Below are positions 21,234 through 32,501 of a stretch of DNA of 64,000 nucleotides, piece after piece. The translations under genes were made by a program, and so were the position numbers. The stretch is from assembly GCA_030686995.1 (NCBI GenBank), contig CM060697.1, positions 105,151,272 through 105,215,271 on the forward strand, written 5' to 3'. Positions within the stretch are counted from its first letter, which is position 1; every line of letters starts with the position of its first letter. The notes under the pieces are model-generated. The model was given only the letters and a program-made list of their open reading frames with translations, did not search any database and was not told the DNA's origin. This stretch comes from Artemisia argyi (taxonomy: Eukaryota; Streptophyta; Magnoliopsida; Asterales; Asteraceae).

Positions 21234-21511
21234 AATAGGTGTCATCGCATAGAGCCTCTACTTAAAAGATGCCACATTTTATTAGTTTTGCATATAAATA
21301 TGTATAATATTAAACATATATAAGTCATATTTCAAGTTTATATGCAAATGATTTTTACTTTACAAGTGTAATAGGTGTCATCGCACAGAGCCTCTACTTA
21401 AAAGATGTCATATTTTTATTAGTTTTGCATATAAATATGTATAATATTAAACATATATAAGTTATATTTCAAGTTTATATGCAAATGCTTTTTTACTTTG
21501 GAAGTGTAATA
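21234..21511. repeat. Tandem duplication, 136-bp unit
   Basis: AATAGGTGTCATCGCA starts at 21234 and again at 21370. Each is followed by AGAGCCTCTACTTAAAAGATG and TTTTGCATATAAATATGTAT. The two copies differ at a handful of positions. Non-coding. Confidence 0.85.
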
Positions 21512-21649
21512 GAGCCTTTTTATTCTTATTGCCAAGGGCCACCGGAAAACACGAGACAGCCCTGTCGGTCCACATCGAAGCTTCGAGAGTTAATCACGTA
21601 ATATCATAATCAAAAGGACCGTAAAGATTCTTTGTACTCACGGCTAGAC

Positions 21650-22020
21650 ATGCACAGATGGGCTAAAGCCCAAGTCTGGGCATATGCCCGAACCAAAAAA
21701 GCATGAAAAAACCCGGCTCGAAGCCCAATCTGGCCCAACAGGTTTAAATGGTCATTAAATTTTTCACCAAAGCCCGGTTAGGCCCGGGAACCCAAAGCTC
21801 AAAAAAGTGCGTCAAAAGCTCGGGCTTTTGAAAAGCCCGCTAAAAAGCCCGAAAAAGCTCGCCAAAAAGGTTCGAAAGCCTGGGATTTTGTTGTTAGAAA
21901 GCTTTTATTGTGCAACTAATGTACTTCTTTCTAATCTTTAAATTTGTTTTGTTATTTTTTAGTAATGCATTTACAAATATTGATCAAATGTTTTCATATA
22001 TAATAACTATATTATTATTC

Positions 22021-22110
<90 letters not shown>

Positions 22111-22175
22111 CCCGACATAGCTTAGGCTTGGGCCGGGCTAAGCCCAATCTAGACCATTTGAGCCAAAATAGGCCT
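21650..22175. mobile_element. GCCCG-rich repeat split by a (TA)n microsatellite
   Basis: AAAGCCCG, AAGCCCAA and GGCCCGGG words cluster at 21650-21890 and reappear at 22107-22175 (GGCTTGGGCCGGGCTAAGCCC). Between them is a TA repeat of about 80 bases (22025-22107). Such pronoun-like GCCC repeats are usual near the ends of plant hAT-type non-autonomous elements; no TSD was identified. Confidence 0.45.
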
Positions 22176-23964
22176 AATATTTTTTTAGGGTTCTCCAAGT
22201 TGTGACTTACAGTTCAAACTTATTTAAATTCCTCATTGATATTTCGAGTCATTCTTTCTGCAAACAAACAATGTTGCTTTTTGAATAGCATCAACCCTTC
22301 CTTTCAGCATTTTAAGCTCAATACCCACCTCCCCCCGTTCCATTAAACCTACACACTTCTTCATCTCCCTGAAAAGAAATCATACTCTCGAACTGATAAA
22401 CATAACCATTGAAAAAATAACTCTAAAATTATTTCAATTTCTTGCAGCTTTGATCATATAAAAGTTTATGGGTGCTAATTTTTAGATTTTCTTGAAAAAA
22501 TTCCATAGAAATATAATAATTTTCATTCTCATTTGAAATTTGAAAATTTGTTTTCACTGACATGTGGAGCTAAGATATACCTGCACAAACATTTGTCGAC
22601 CCGGCTTTCACTTGAATGTTATCCCTTTGGAATTTTTCTTTAGCAAACTCAGTTATTCTTTTGTCAAATCTGAAAAATAAAAACATAAAACTTGATTAAA
22701 CTATTTTTACAAACATTCTTATCTAAAAATTAATCCACTCCTTACTAACGTCATAATCATATATACAATTTTACTATGTGCAAAACAAAAATCTATTAAT
22801 CACTTCCATTTTATTAGCCGATTTAATTTTAAAACCACCAAAAAATAAAATCAGAAACTAATTTATGAACAATTGACTCAAACACATAATTGATTTATGA
22901 ATTTGCATATGAAATTAGGGTTAAAGTTATATCCCAAATCAAATAAAAAATATTACATGAACGATGAATATAAAATGAAATCACAAAAGAATATACACCA
23001 TAGATTTGTTGATTCGGCCAAAGATTTCTTTTATCATCGAAACCATTTCTTTTGTCAAGGTCTTCATCTATTGTTATCAAAACCATTTCTTTTATCATCA
23101 AAAGTTTGTTGATTTGTCAAAAGATTTGTTGTGATGGGTTTTTAGTTTCTTCCTAGATCCGGGGTTGGAGATCTTGTTTGTGTTTTTTTATCGGGTATAC
23201 CGAATGGTATTGTGATGGATAGGATTTTGATGTTGTGTTTTTGAGTTAGGTTCTCAAAAAATGGGGATCTTGTATGTGTTTTTTGATCATATTTTTTTTA
23301 TCTGCTATTGATTTTGCGTTTTTCTGTTAGGGTTTGAGAAGGGGATCTTGAGAGAATTATGTGTGTGTGTTTTTTATGGATGTTGTGATACCAAATGAAG
23401 CGTAGCAGAGTAATCCCACCCAAAATTGTTGAGCAGTTAATGTTTAGAACGTGAATACAACCAGGACCGTTGGATCAAAATGAATTTCCATGTGTCGAGT
23501 TATAAGGTATTTTGGAGAGAGATGATGTTTTCAAAACCCTGTTTTATTAAGATAGTAGATAATTACTCCATCTAAGAACGAGATTTGTTAAACACAACCA
23601 TATGGGTTTTGTTTAATTATTCTATAATTACATAATTAACATTAAATAAACACCAAACATTCTATAGTTACCATCGCTTACCACTTTTAAAATAATTAAA
23701 CGTATATAAACGTGGGATACATAAGTCCATTAATTGTCATTTTTATAAATTTGAAATGCTTAAACAAAACAAATAAAAGTTATGTTTAGCAAATCCCATA
23801 TAAAACATCCGTTATAAATTTGTGGTTGTGATCTCGTTATCAATTTGTGGTTGAGAAGGAGATAACAAAAACAGGATACACCAATGAGGTCGTAAATGTT
23901 ACCTAATAAAAGAGTAGGCGACAAAATCTCACTGATCAATTTCACGGGTTTAAAATAAATCGCG
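22176..23964. other. Intergenic DNA, no gene seen
   Basis: AT-rich. The short ORFs on both strands near 22895-23112 overlap each other and repeat CATTTCTTTTGTCA/CATTTCTTTTATCATC words, with no domain. Nothing else is supportable. Confidence 0.55.
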
Positions 23965-24040
23965 TAATAGTAATAGTAATAGTAATAGTAATAGTAATAG
24001 TAATAGTAATAGTAATAGTAATAGTAATAGTAATAGTAAT
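23965..24040. repeat. Hexanucleotide microsatellite (TAATAG)n
   Basis: About twelve perfect copies of TAATAG, immediately upstream of the truncated 5' end of the reverse-transcriptase element. Confidence 0.95.
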
Positions 24041-24097
24041 CGCTAGTGGAAAGTGCCCTATTCAGCTGGGGGAGTATATCGCTAGTGCCCCTTTGAC

Positions 24098-25450
24098 TCC
24101 CTTGGCCTGGTGGTGGTATACGTCCTATTGCTGTTGGTACTATATGGCGAAGGCTTGTTTCTAAGGTGGCTTCTTCTTCTATTTGTAACTTTATGAATAC
24201 TTATTTACAAGACTTTCAATTTGGTGTTGGCTTTCCTAGTGGTTGTGAGGCTGTTCTACATTCTGTGAATAGGCTCATTGAGTCTAAGGGTAACGAGGTT
24301 GGACTTTCTATGCTTTTGGTGGATTTTAAGAATGCTTTCAATCTTGTCGACAGGAGCGTGTTACTACAGGAAACTAGGGTGCGGCGCCCATCCATTGCTC
24401 CTTGGGTTGAGTTTGGTTATGCTCAACCTGCTAGGCTTTATTATGATGACTCTATTCTTTGGTCTTGTCAAGGGGTTCAACAAGGGGGTCTGTTAGGACC
24501 CTTGTTGTTTGCTCTGGCTTTACACCCTTTGGTCCAGACTATTAATAAGTCTTGTGATCTTACCCATCATGCATGGTATCTTTATGACGACACTATTGTT
24601 GGAGATAATCTTATGGTTGCCAAGGCGTTTGACATCATTCTGACAGATGGTCCGACTCGTGGTTTGTTTTTGAATGTTGATAAAATTAAACTTTTCTGGC
24701 CTGTGGAGGATCCTAGAAGTATGACGGAGGGCATTTTTCCTAAAAATATCTCCCGCCCGCTCAATGGTGTCAAACTTCTTGGTGGTTCAGTTAGTTTGGA
24801 TGATAGTTTTTGTCGGGATTTGGCTTTGAAAAGGGTCTCTAAAACCATCACCTTAATGGAGGCAATCCACAAACTTCATGATCCCCAATGGGAGCTCCTT
24901 CTTCTTTGTAGTTGTGCTGGGGTTGCGAAATTATCTTATGCTTTGAGGACATGCTCTCCCTTGTATTTATTGGAAGCCCAAGCTCAGTTTGATCAGTCGT
25001 TACGTACTTCCTTGGAGAAGATTGTTACCGCCTCAGGGCCGGGGTTTGGTGATTGGCAGTGGCGGCTAGCTACTCTTCCAATCAAATTGGGTGGTCTTGG
25101 CATCATTTCAACTGGTGACATTATCCCGTAAGCTTTTCTCGCCTCTCGTATGCAACGAGTGATCTACAGAATAAGATATTGTCTAAGATCGGTATTGTCT
25201 CCCATGATTCTTCTTTTCAGCATGCTCTTGATACTTTCAACATTATATGCAACATTGATTTGCTTTCTGCCACAACTTGCGCTTCTACCCCCATATGATG
25301 AAAACCTTGGCAAAGTGTTATTTTGATGTCATTGAGAAAGACCTTGTTTCTAAGTACTCGCTTAGTCCTCGACAGGTGGCTATTCTTAGTTGTATTCGCT
25401 CCCCGCATGCACATGATGTTCTTTTCACCATCCCTATTAACGGCTTAGGG
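24098..25450 (+). pseudogene. Reverse-transcriptase element, N-terminal half
   Basis: The frame reads GGIRPIAVGTIWRRLVSKVA, then QFGVGFPSGCEAVLHSVNRL, LLVDFKNAFNLVDRSVLL (first catalytic Asp block) and CQGVQQGGLLGPLLFALALH. The catalytic box is WYLYDDTIVGD, where a YLDD-type motif is expected, so the first Asp of the pair is Tyr. A TAA at 25129-25131 and shifts follow; the frame resumes MMKTLAKCYFDVIEKDLVSK and ends NGLGQ at 25450. An LTR retrotransposon then splits the element, whose remainder is at 34313. The upstream end is lost at the microsatellite. It lacks LTRs and so resembles a non-LTR-type RT; I cannot name the clade. Dead through stops, shifts, catalytic change and insertion. Confidence 0.8.
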
Positions 25451-25987
25451 CAGAGTGTTGGCATGAATATTACGATATTTAATCTAAACATCCTCTTCAT
25501 GTTTTGATGATGACAAAAATGTAAGTTACAACATATAACGTAAAGTGCTTAAGTTACTTGTGATCACAATTCATCTATGCATTCTTACGTCAACAAACCT
25601 CGACATCTCAACGTCTCAAGTATGCTTCAACAATCACTTAAGGTATGGATAAACAAGTGTTTAATACATTTCATGATCAAAGGGGTATTTAATTAACTAA
25701 TACAAAGTTTATTTAATTATATAAACTTATTATATATTTTTGAAAAACACTTTTGGTAATAAAGAAAAATGTTTTAATCATACTAAATATATGATTTCAA
25801 ACTTTTAACCAAAATTAGTTAGTTTTTCACCAAATAAACTTTCCCCACTAAAAGACAGAAAATCTGGCCGTTTCAGTAGGGCGGCCCCCTTAATTATAAG
25901 GGGCGGCCCCCTTAATTTTAAGGGGACCGGCACACAATTAAGGGGACCGGCCACGCTCCCCTGTCAGATTTTGTCAGAAATTTTTCC

Positions 25988-26000
25988 CTATAAATACCAC
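25988..26000 (+). promoter_or_regulatory. LTR TATA box
   Basis: CCCTATAAATACC lies 535 bp into the 5' LTR and is duplicated in the 3' LTR near 33033. Transcription of the element would be expected to start about 30 bp downstream (inference). Confidence 0.6.
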
Positions 26001-26199
26001 CTCAAACCTGGAATTTTTCCAATCTTTTGCACAAATATTTTCAGATCCAATTCTCTCTAAACATCCTTCTAAAACCCTTTGATCATAAGATTATTAATCT
26101 TTGTTTCAAGTGATCCAATCTTTCATCACTTAAAGTGCAAGAGAAGTATCCTCCCTATCATAAACCCAAAGATGTATTAGGATCTAGTTAGTGCTTATG

Positions 26200-26462
26200 T
26201 GAAGTTGTAAAGACATTAGTGGCTTGAAGGTGTCAAGACATTAATGCATTGAAGTTGTGAAGACATTAGTGTCTTGAAGGTGTCAAGACATTAGTGCATT
26301 GAAGTTGTGAAGACATTAGTGGCTTGAAGGTGTCAAGACATTAATGCATTGAAGTTGTGAAGACATTAGTGCCTTGAAGGTGTCAAGACATTAGTGCATT
26401 GAAGTTGTGAAGACATTAGTGGCTTGAAGGTGTCAAGACATTAGTGCCTTGAAGGTGTGAAT
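26200..26462 (+). repeat. Tandem array inside the LTR (about 24-bp half unit, 48-bp full unit)
   Basis: Alternating GTGAAGACATTAGTGGCTTGAAG and GTGTCAAGACATTAATGCATTGAAG units repeat about five to six times. The same array occurs in the 3' LTR (33246-33508) with one substitution, CAAGACATT to CAAGATATT. It lies in the transcribed R/U5 part. Confidence 0.9.
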
Positions 26463-27269
26463 ATACTTTTGGTGTGAAGAAGATAAGTTAGGAACTAGAT
26501 TGGTGTGAAGAAGATAGGTGTGGAGTAGTTAGTTGTGAAGTAGATAGATTTGAAGAAGTTGATTGGTGTGTAGATTGGTGTGTAGATTGGTGTGTAGATT
26601 GGTGTGAAGATTGGTGTGTAAATTGGTGTGTATATTGGTGTGTACGGTTTTCTCCGCCATAAGGGAGCTTGTTGAGTAGTGAAGAAAACTCTCGAGTAGG
26701 TGACTCGGGGAGTGGAGTAGGAACAAGGAAGGTGTCCTTGTAGCCGAACCACTATAAATCATCGTGTTCGGTTTGCATGTTCTTTCTCTCATCTCTTTTC
26801 ATTCATTCTTGCATTTATCGCTTTATATCTATGCTTGCCTATATGTCTTAATTGTTGCTTATATTGTTGTGATGATTGAATGTGTTTTACATAGAAGTTA
26901 ATAGTGTGATAGGACATATAATTATATGTTATGGTCAAATGGACTAATATATATATATTTAACACTTCTCATGTTGAGCTTAACTTAATCGATAATTTGA
27001 TACAAAACGTTTTAAGATTTTAAAAGGAAAACTTATACACATAAAGTTTGATCTATGCTTCATTCATAAAACTAAGTTTTGAAAACCAATCTAAAAGTTC
27101 ACATATATAATTGATCATATTGATTATATGTTGCTTTTATACTAAAATCTAATTGAAGGTTTTTCAAACAAACAATTGAATAAATTTTAATCAACATTTT
27201 GAAACAAAGTTTTTATAAAACGAAAAAGAAGGGAAAACTATTCAACCCCCCCTTCTAGTTTTCCACAAT

Positions 27270-27281
27270 TGGTATCAGAGC
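27270..27281 (+). promoter_or_regulatory. Primer binding site, tRNA-Met type
   Basis: TGGTATCAGAGC begins two bases after the 5' LTR end and is the usual complement of the plant initiator tRNA-Met 3' end. Confidence 0.9.
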
Positions 27282-30100
27282 CACGTCGCTCAAATTTTCA
27301 AAACAAATGGTTTTAAAAATTGAGTACGATCCATGTATCAAATTACCCATTAAGGAGGATTTAATATGAAAAGTGTTTTGTTGATTAACTTGTATTAGTT
27401 TTGATATTATATACACTAATTATACTAGCTCGAGATAAGATTATACATAAAACAAGTGTTATATGTTCGTTTTTAAAATCAGAAAGTTACACACCTTTCC
27501 ACAAAGTCAGAAAACAATTTTTAACAAAAATTGCATTTTTGAGTATCAGATGGGCGGCCCCTTTAATTGTCTGGGCGGCCCCCTTAAATACTGGGCGGCC
27601 CCCTTAAATTTAAGGGGTCCGCCTGTCTGTTCGACAGTTTTTCAAAAACTTTGAAATATCATATAAAATTAACCGTAACTCCGTAGAAGTCGTGCCACCC
27701 GGCGTTTTAAAGGTAATTGAGTCTACTTTCATTTAAAAATACTTACAAGTAACTATTACAAACTTAAATAAGTCAGAAAGTTAAAATACTACACGAAGGT
27801 CAAAAATTTAAGTCTTGTTTTAACATAAAAATTGTATTTCAACTTTTCCTTCGAGTCGGGCATTCCTAGTCGATATATCTTTGAAAAATTAAGTATTTAT
27901 GTTTTCAAAATATTGATCTTTATTAAATTTTAAAATGGATAGGAAACTTTTTTATTTTCAAATAAAATCGAGCTAAGTAAACATTGGTATATATAAAACA
28001 CAAAACGACGACAAGTGTTTTATGTGCTATGTGAACTCATTTGTGATTTTACTTTGCTAATCGTTCGTATTTGTAATTTAGCTATTTGAATATCTTAGCA
28101 TATGTGCCTTGTACTCTATTAGTTTATAGTTAGTTATCTAGCTTATACTTAACTTGATCTTATGCTAGATTTCTTGCGTTAGGATTGCATAATTATGCTT
28201 GCATTGCATATAGGAATAGATGGCTTAATGTTACTCAAACATCTTGTAAATGAGTTAAATCTAATCACCTAAATTTTTCAATCAATTTAATCTATTCTTA
28301 ACAACACACTTAAACATTTTCAACAAATTACCTTGTTTTACCTTAAGTTGTTTAATATGACAAATTGAATCTTTGTAAAACATTAGTAGTAATATAAAAG
28401 AAAAAGTATTTTCAAAATCTAAGTGTGTTCATTATAAGTAACAATGAAGAGTCTTTCACATAAACAAAACTTATAACAATCATGAAGTAATAAGTCAAAT
28501 TTCAATCATTCACCAACCTCACTCATAAATAATCTTAGGATTAATGGAACACACTATCAAAATGCCTATTTATTTTAAATGAGTGTTTGTGAGGGTCAAG
28601 AAAGATCTTGATATTATATCAATTCATTATTCAAATTATGGTTGATATATTCATCAAATCTAATTGACATGTTTTTGAGTATGGACAAGAAATTGGATTG
28701 TTATTTGTTTAAGTTTCAAGATTACATCAAATGATATAGTCTTGAATCTACATACTCAATCACACTAGATTGATATGAAAATATTTACATCCTTTGTAGA
28801 TGAAAAGAGTATGCATTGGATCATAACTCACACTTGTGTTGATAATGTCATATTGAATCTACTTGTCCAATAATTGTGTTCCAAATATTAGAATAACATT
28901 TTAAACACATTTATAAAATATACAATGAAGTAGGATTGACGACTTGGATGTTTCGTCCGAAATATTCAAGCAATTTACATTGCAATGCAATGGATAAATG
29001 TGTCATATCCGAAAAACCAAACATGAGCAAACTAACAACATATGTAAACTTTGCTCACACTACTTAAAATTATCACCACAAGATAAAATACATATTTAAG
29101 AACAATACACACTATATATTATATGTATTTCATTTTCTTTGTAGCATGAATGGTTGTGTTACAAGATAATGCACTACACTTTTCTTTTTGAAATAATTTA
29201 AGTTATTAGAATTGAAAAACAACTTGTCACAATGCATAAACAAGTAAACTTCATTTTGTTTCAAATACTAGTTAAATTATGATATATAACATTGGCAAAA
29301 ATCATAGAAAATAATATTTGCTTTAGAATATATAAATGTCTAGTTTTGATATCATTTGTGAATCACAATCTCGTTTAAGATAAATAATCTTAATGAGATT
29401 CATTTTTCGAGATATGCTAAGGAGCATTCATAAATCAAAGCACATTTATTAAATCAAGTAATATGTCATCAAAACCAAATAACCGGTTAATCATGAACAA
29501 AAGATTAAAACTTTGCATTTACTCTTATCTTAACATTTAACACATCTCTATTGGGATAGTGAGTAAAATATATCATGTAGACTTACCTTCATAAAAACAT
29601 GGTGTTTGAGTCACATTATGCCAAGTATTAGTGAATCAAGCAAACTTCATATTTGGTACTCTTCGATAGGTGAATTTAGGAACTCAATTTCTTCTAAAAA
29701 GAGAATGACTACTGGAGAATCTATTGACTAGAAACTCAATTTAACCTAACGGTTGGATTGCTTCTATGTGAGAAGTTGGGTGTGTGTAACCCGTAAAAAT
29801 GGTCGTGTTTAGCCTGAATTGAGCACCACTAGTAATAGTCTCATACTCATTCTCCAACTTGATTAAATCGCTCTTCCTAAATGTACCTAACGCTAAGCTT
29901 ACTTTTATGAACTTTGCTTCTCATTAGATGATTTCATTCCTAGATTTATGGCATATCGCATATATGTTATTTCTAGATGTTTATTTGCTCCTATGTGATT
30001 TGATTGTATGCCTTTACATGATTTACTCTATATGTATCATTCATCTAGGTATATTTTTATTTCTTTTAGATCCTACACCCTTATTTCATATGAACCTTAG

Positions 30101-30781
30101 TGTCATTTTCCGATAGGTCATATTAGTCTCATAATATATCCGGATGAGCATGAATTTAATGGGAAGGGAAATGACACTCACTCACATATATCCTTCTACC
30201 TCACACCACCTAGAGTACCACCACCACTTCCTACAACCTCACATGCCACTCCCATGTTGCATGTGCAAACCTTCACCCAAGACAATTATCATACTCCACC
30301 ACCATCACCTTCCTCCGAACACTTGAAGTTCGTTGAGGAGCTAAAAGAGACTCATGAGCTTAGTGCTCTTTTAGCATTACATCTTGCTCAACGCAATTTG
30401 GATCCACCTCAATCAAGCTCACCATCATCACCACATAACATTAACCAAATTGAGAAGCATGTTAACAATTGCCCTTGTTGCATCTTCCTTCAACAACATA
30501 CCATTGCTTTGAATGAGCACTTTACCTGGATTGAGTATCTTCTTACTAGATCTCAACAAACCCCATCACTTGAACAACATCAAAACCCTCAACCAACAAA
30601 CCCCACTTCAAATCCACCACTCCATCCATCAAAGAATATATCAACTCACAATTATCTCCACCACCAAAAGTTATCACCACCTCATCCAAGTGAATTTCAT
30701 TACGAAATGCGTCATTTCCACTTACTAGCAAGTGAAGAACACAATGAAGAAATCCAAGCTTCAAGTGTTGTCGACTCATGA
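30101..30781 (+). CDS. Open frame in LTR-element interior, function unknown
   Basis: After a TAG at 30098-30100 the frame is open to TGA at 30779-30781; the first ATG is at 30254 (175 codons). The product is rich in Pro, His, Ser and Gln, with EHLKFVEELKETHELSALLA as a likely helix and NCPCCIFLQQH as a lone Cys cluster. Base composition (CCA/CAC-rich) is unlike the AT-rich surroundings. It matches no gag, pol or env motif I know. It may be a captured host exon, an orphan retrotransposon ORF, or chance in a CCA-rich region; the last cannot be excluded. Confidence 0.35.
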   Translation, partial: CHFPIGHISLIIYPDEHEFNGKGNDTHSHISFYLTPPRVPPPLPTTSHATPMLHVQTFTQDNYHTPPPSPSSEHLKFVEELKETHELSALLALHLAQRNLDPPQSSSPSSPHNINQIEKHVNNCPCCIFLQQHTIALNEHFTWIEYLLTRSQQTPSLEQHQNPQPTNPTSNPPLHPSKNISTHNYLHHQKLSPPHPSEFHYEMRHFHLLASEEHNEEIQASSVVDS

Positions 30782-32265
30782 TCAAGTGTTGTCGACTCAT
30801 CACCACCTCATTTCACATATCCACCTTCGGTCGTCAACCAACAAAACACCTAAAAATCCCATGATTCCCTATCATCCACCCTTGTCGAACGATATATTAA
30901 TCCAAACCATAATTGTCAACCCTTTGTCATCACCTTCCCTTTACATTCACGCTCATCCCTCCTCATTCCCCTTCTAGTTTTCCACAATTGGATCATAGGA
31001 TTTGTAGAAACGATAGCATGAGATAATAGTAGGCTTAACCAATCCTCTTGAGCATGAGATCTATAACAAACATCTTTTAAAATATATGATTAATGATATT
31101 TGTTGTCAAAAATCTAATATCTTTAAAAATATGCAAAAACCTCACATTTTGGAAAATAGTTTTTCAAATAACTATCCCACTTTTAAATAAGATGTTTTCA
31201 CAATAAATATCCACAATTTTGTTTTGATCAAAACCAAAGATTGAGAAAATTTTATTTACCTTTCATTAACACATTTTGAAGTAAAACCGAATCTATTTTA
31301 TTCAATTAACTCTCATATCTACATGAAAACCTACTTTCAAACATTGTTGAATAATGCTAAAAACGTCTCTTTAAATCATGCATGGTGATCTCATATTTGT
31401 TATCTATATTTATATAAATGACACTTATAAGTGAACTAAATCAAATCAAGAGGGCCATGGTTTATCTATTAAGACTTCGTTTGTAACAAGTCTAGAAACC
31501 CATGCTATCATAATACGCATTAGGATTAATTCTCCTAGTTATGTAGTTATGAAATACTTGATGTTGCTTATTGTTTCCTAGCACTTATATTTTGCTTGCT
31601 AGATGAGTATGTTTGCATGCTAGATGAAATTGCTTGATTACTTAATCTCTTTGGTTAACATGCTTTAGCTACATAATTGCCTACATAATTAGTCTATGTT
31701 TAATTGCCTCAAAGAGTTGGACTTGTTTGAAACCAAAAACACAACCTTTCTGCAATGCACTACCAAAAACCCTTTTCTGGCAATCTGGGAATCACCAGAT
31801 GGGCGGCCCCCTTAAATCATAAGGCGGCCCCCTTAATTATTAAGGGGACCGGCCTCCAATTAAGGGGACCGGCCATCTGATGGTCGAATGTGTTGTTTCC
31901 CTTTTCTATTTTTTAGCCCATTTCATCCTACACTTCCCAAAATTCACAAACCTATTCTATCCTAAACCTTCCATCAAAGTTTATCCATCCTTGATCCCAC
32001 CAATCCTACATTTTCCTAGGTTCTAATCTTTGCATTAGATTCTAAATTTTCTTTTGGATTTAGGTTTTGTTTTAAAAACAATAATTGCATGTGTCATACT
32101 TTTAGTGCATATACCTAATATGTCCATATATTGTTCCCCTATTAGTTTCATGCATATATCCATTATCATCATTATATACATGTGCACTTGTCTACTAACC
32201 TTGTTTTGAAGGATTACTTCACCGCTCGATTCTTTGGTAGCCAAAACAAGTTTTGAGCATACACC

Positions 32266-32500
32266 AAGGGGGAGCATACACCAAGGGGGAGCATTGAGGT
32301 TGATAGGATCAAGGCTTCACTTACGATGATGCAAGCTCGCCTTTTATATTCTATCTCAAGAGTTCAAGCATTGTAGAAGTCTCATTTAGAGTCCACCTTT
32401 TTGCTTCGACAAAAGGGGGAGAAGAAGTGTAAACAAGTAACTTATACATTTTACTATAAGTTATAGTTTACATAGTTTGTCATCATCAAAAAGGGGGAGA
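32266..32500 (+). promoter_or_regulatory. Cluster of polypurine tracts before the 3' LTR
   Basis: CACCAAGGGGGAGCAT occurs twice (near 32264 and 32281), ACAAAAGGGGGAGAAG near 32409, and the functional tract AAAAAGGGGGAGA abuts the 3' LTR at 32488-32500. Repeated tracts in this position are a known feature of Sirevirus elements. Confidence 0.7.
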
Positions 32501-32501
32501 T

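Larger units (their letters stand above)
25456..27267 (+). repeat. 5' LTR
   Basis: 1812 bp, TG...CA. Contains a GGCGGCCCCCTTAATT hairpin cluster (25879-25955), a TATA box CCCTATAAATACC near 25988-26000, a tandem array (26200-26462) and a run of GATTGGTGTGTA repeats (26556-26645). Confidence 0.95.

Noticed and set aside
21910..22198. ORFs with long Ile-Tyr repeats on both strands
   Set aside because: They translate a (TA)n microsatellite; the same applies to 50223-50444.
26200..26462. CRISPR-like array in the LTR
   Set aside because: Units are contiguous tandem repeats without unique spacers, and the genome is a plant.
26495..26792. ORFs with NTPIYTPIYTPI or LHTNLHTN repeats in the LTR (also 33541-33826)
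   Set aside because: They are frames through the GATTGGTGTGTA tandem repeat of the LTR and are open only because of its period.
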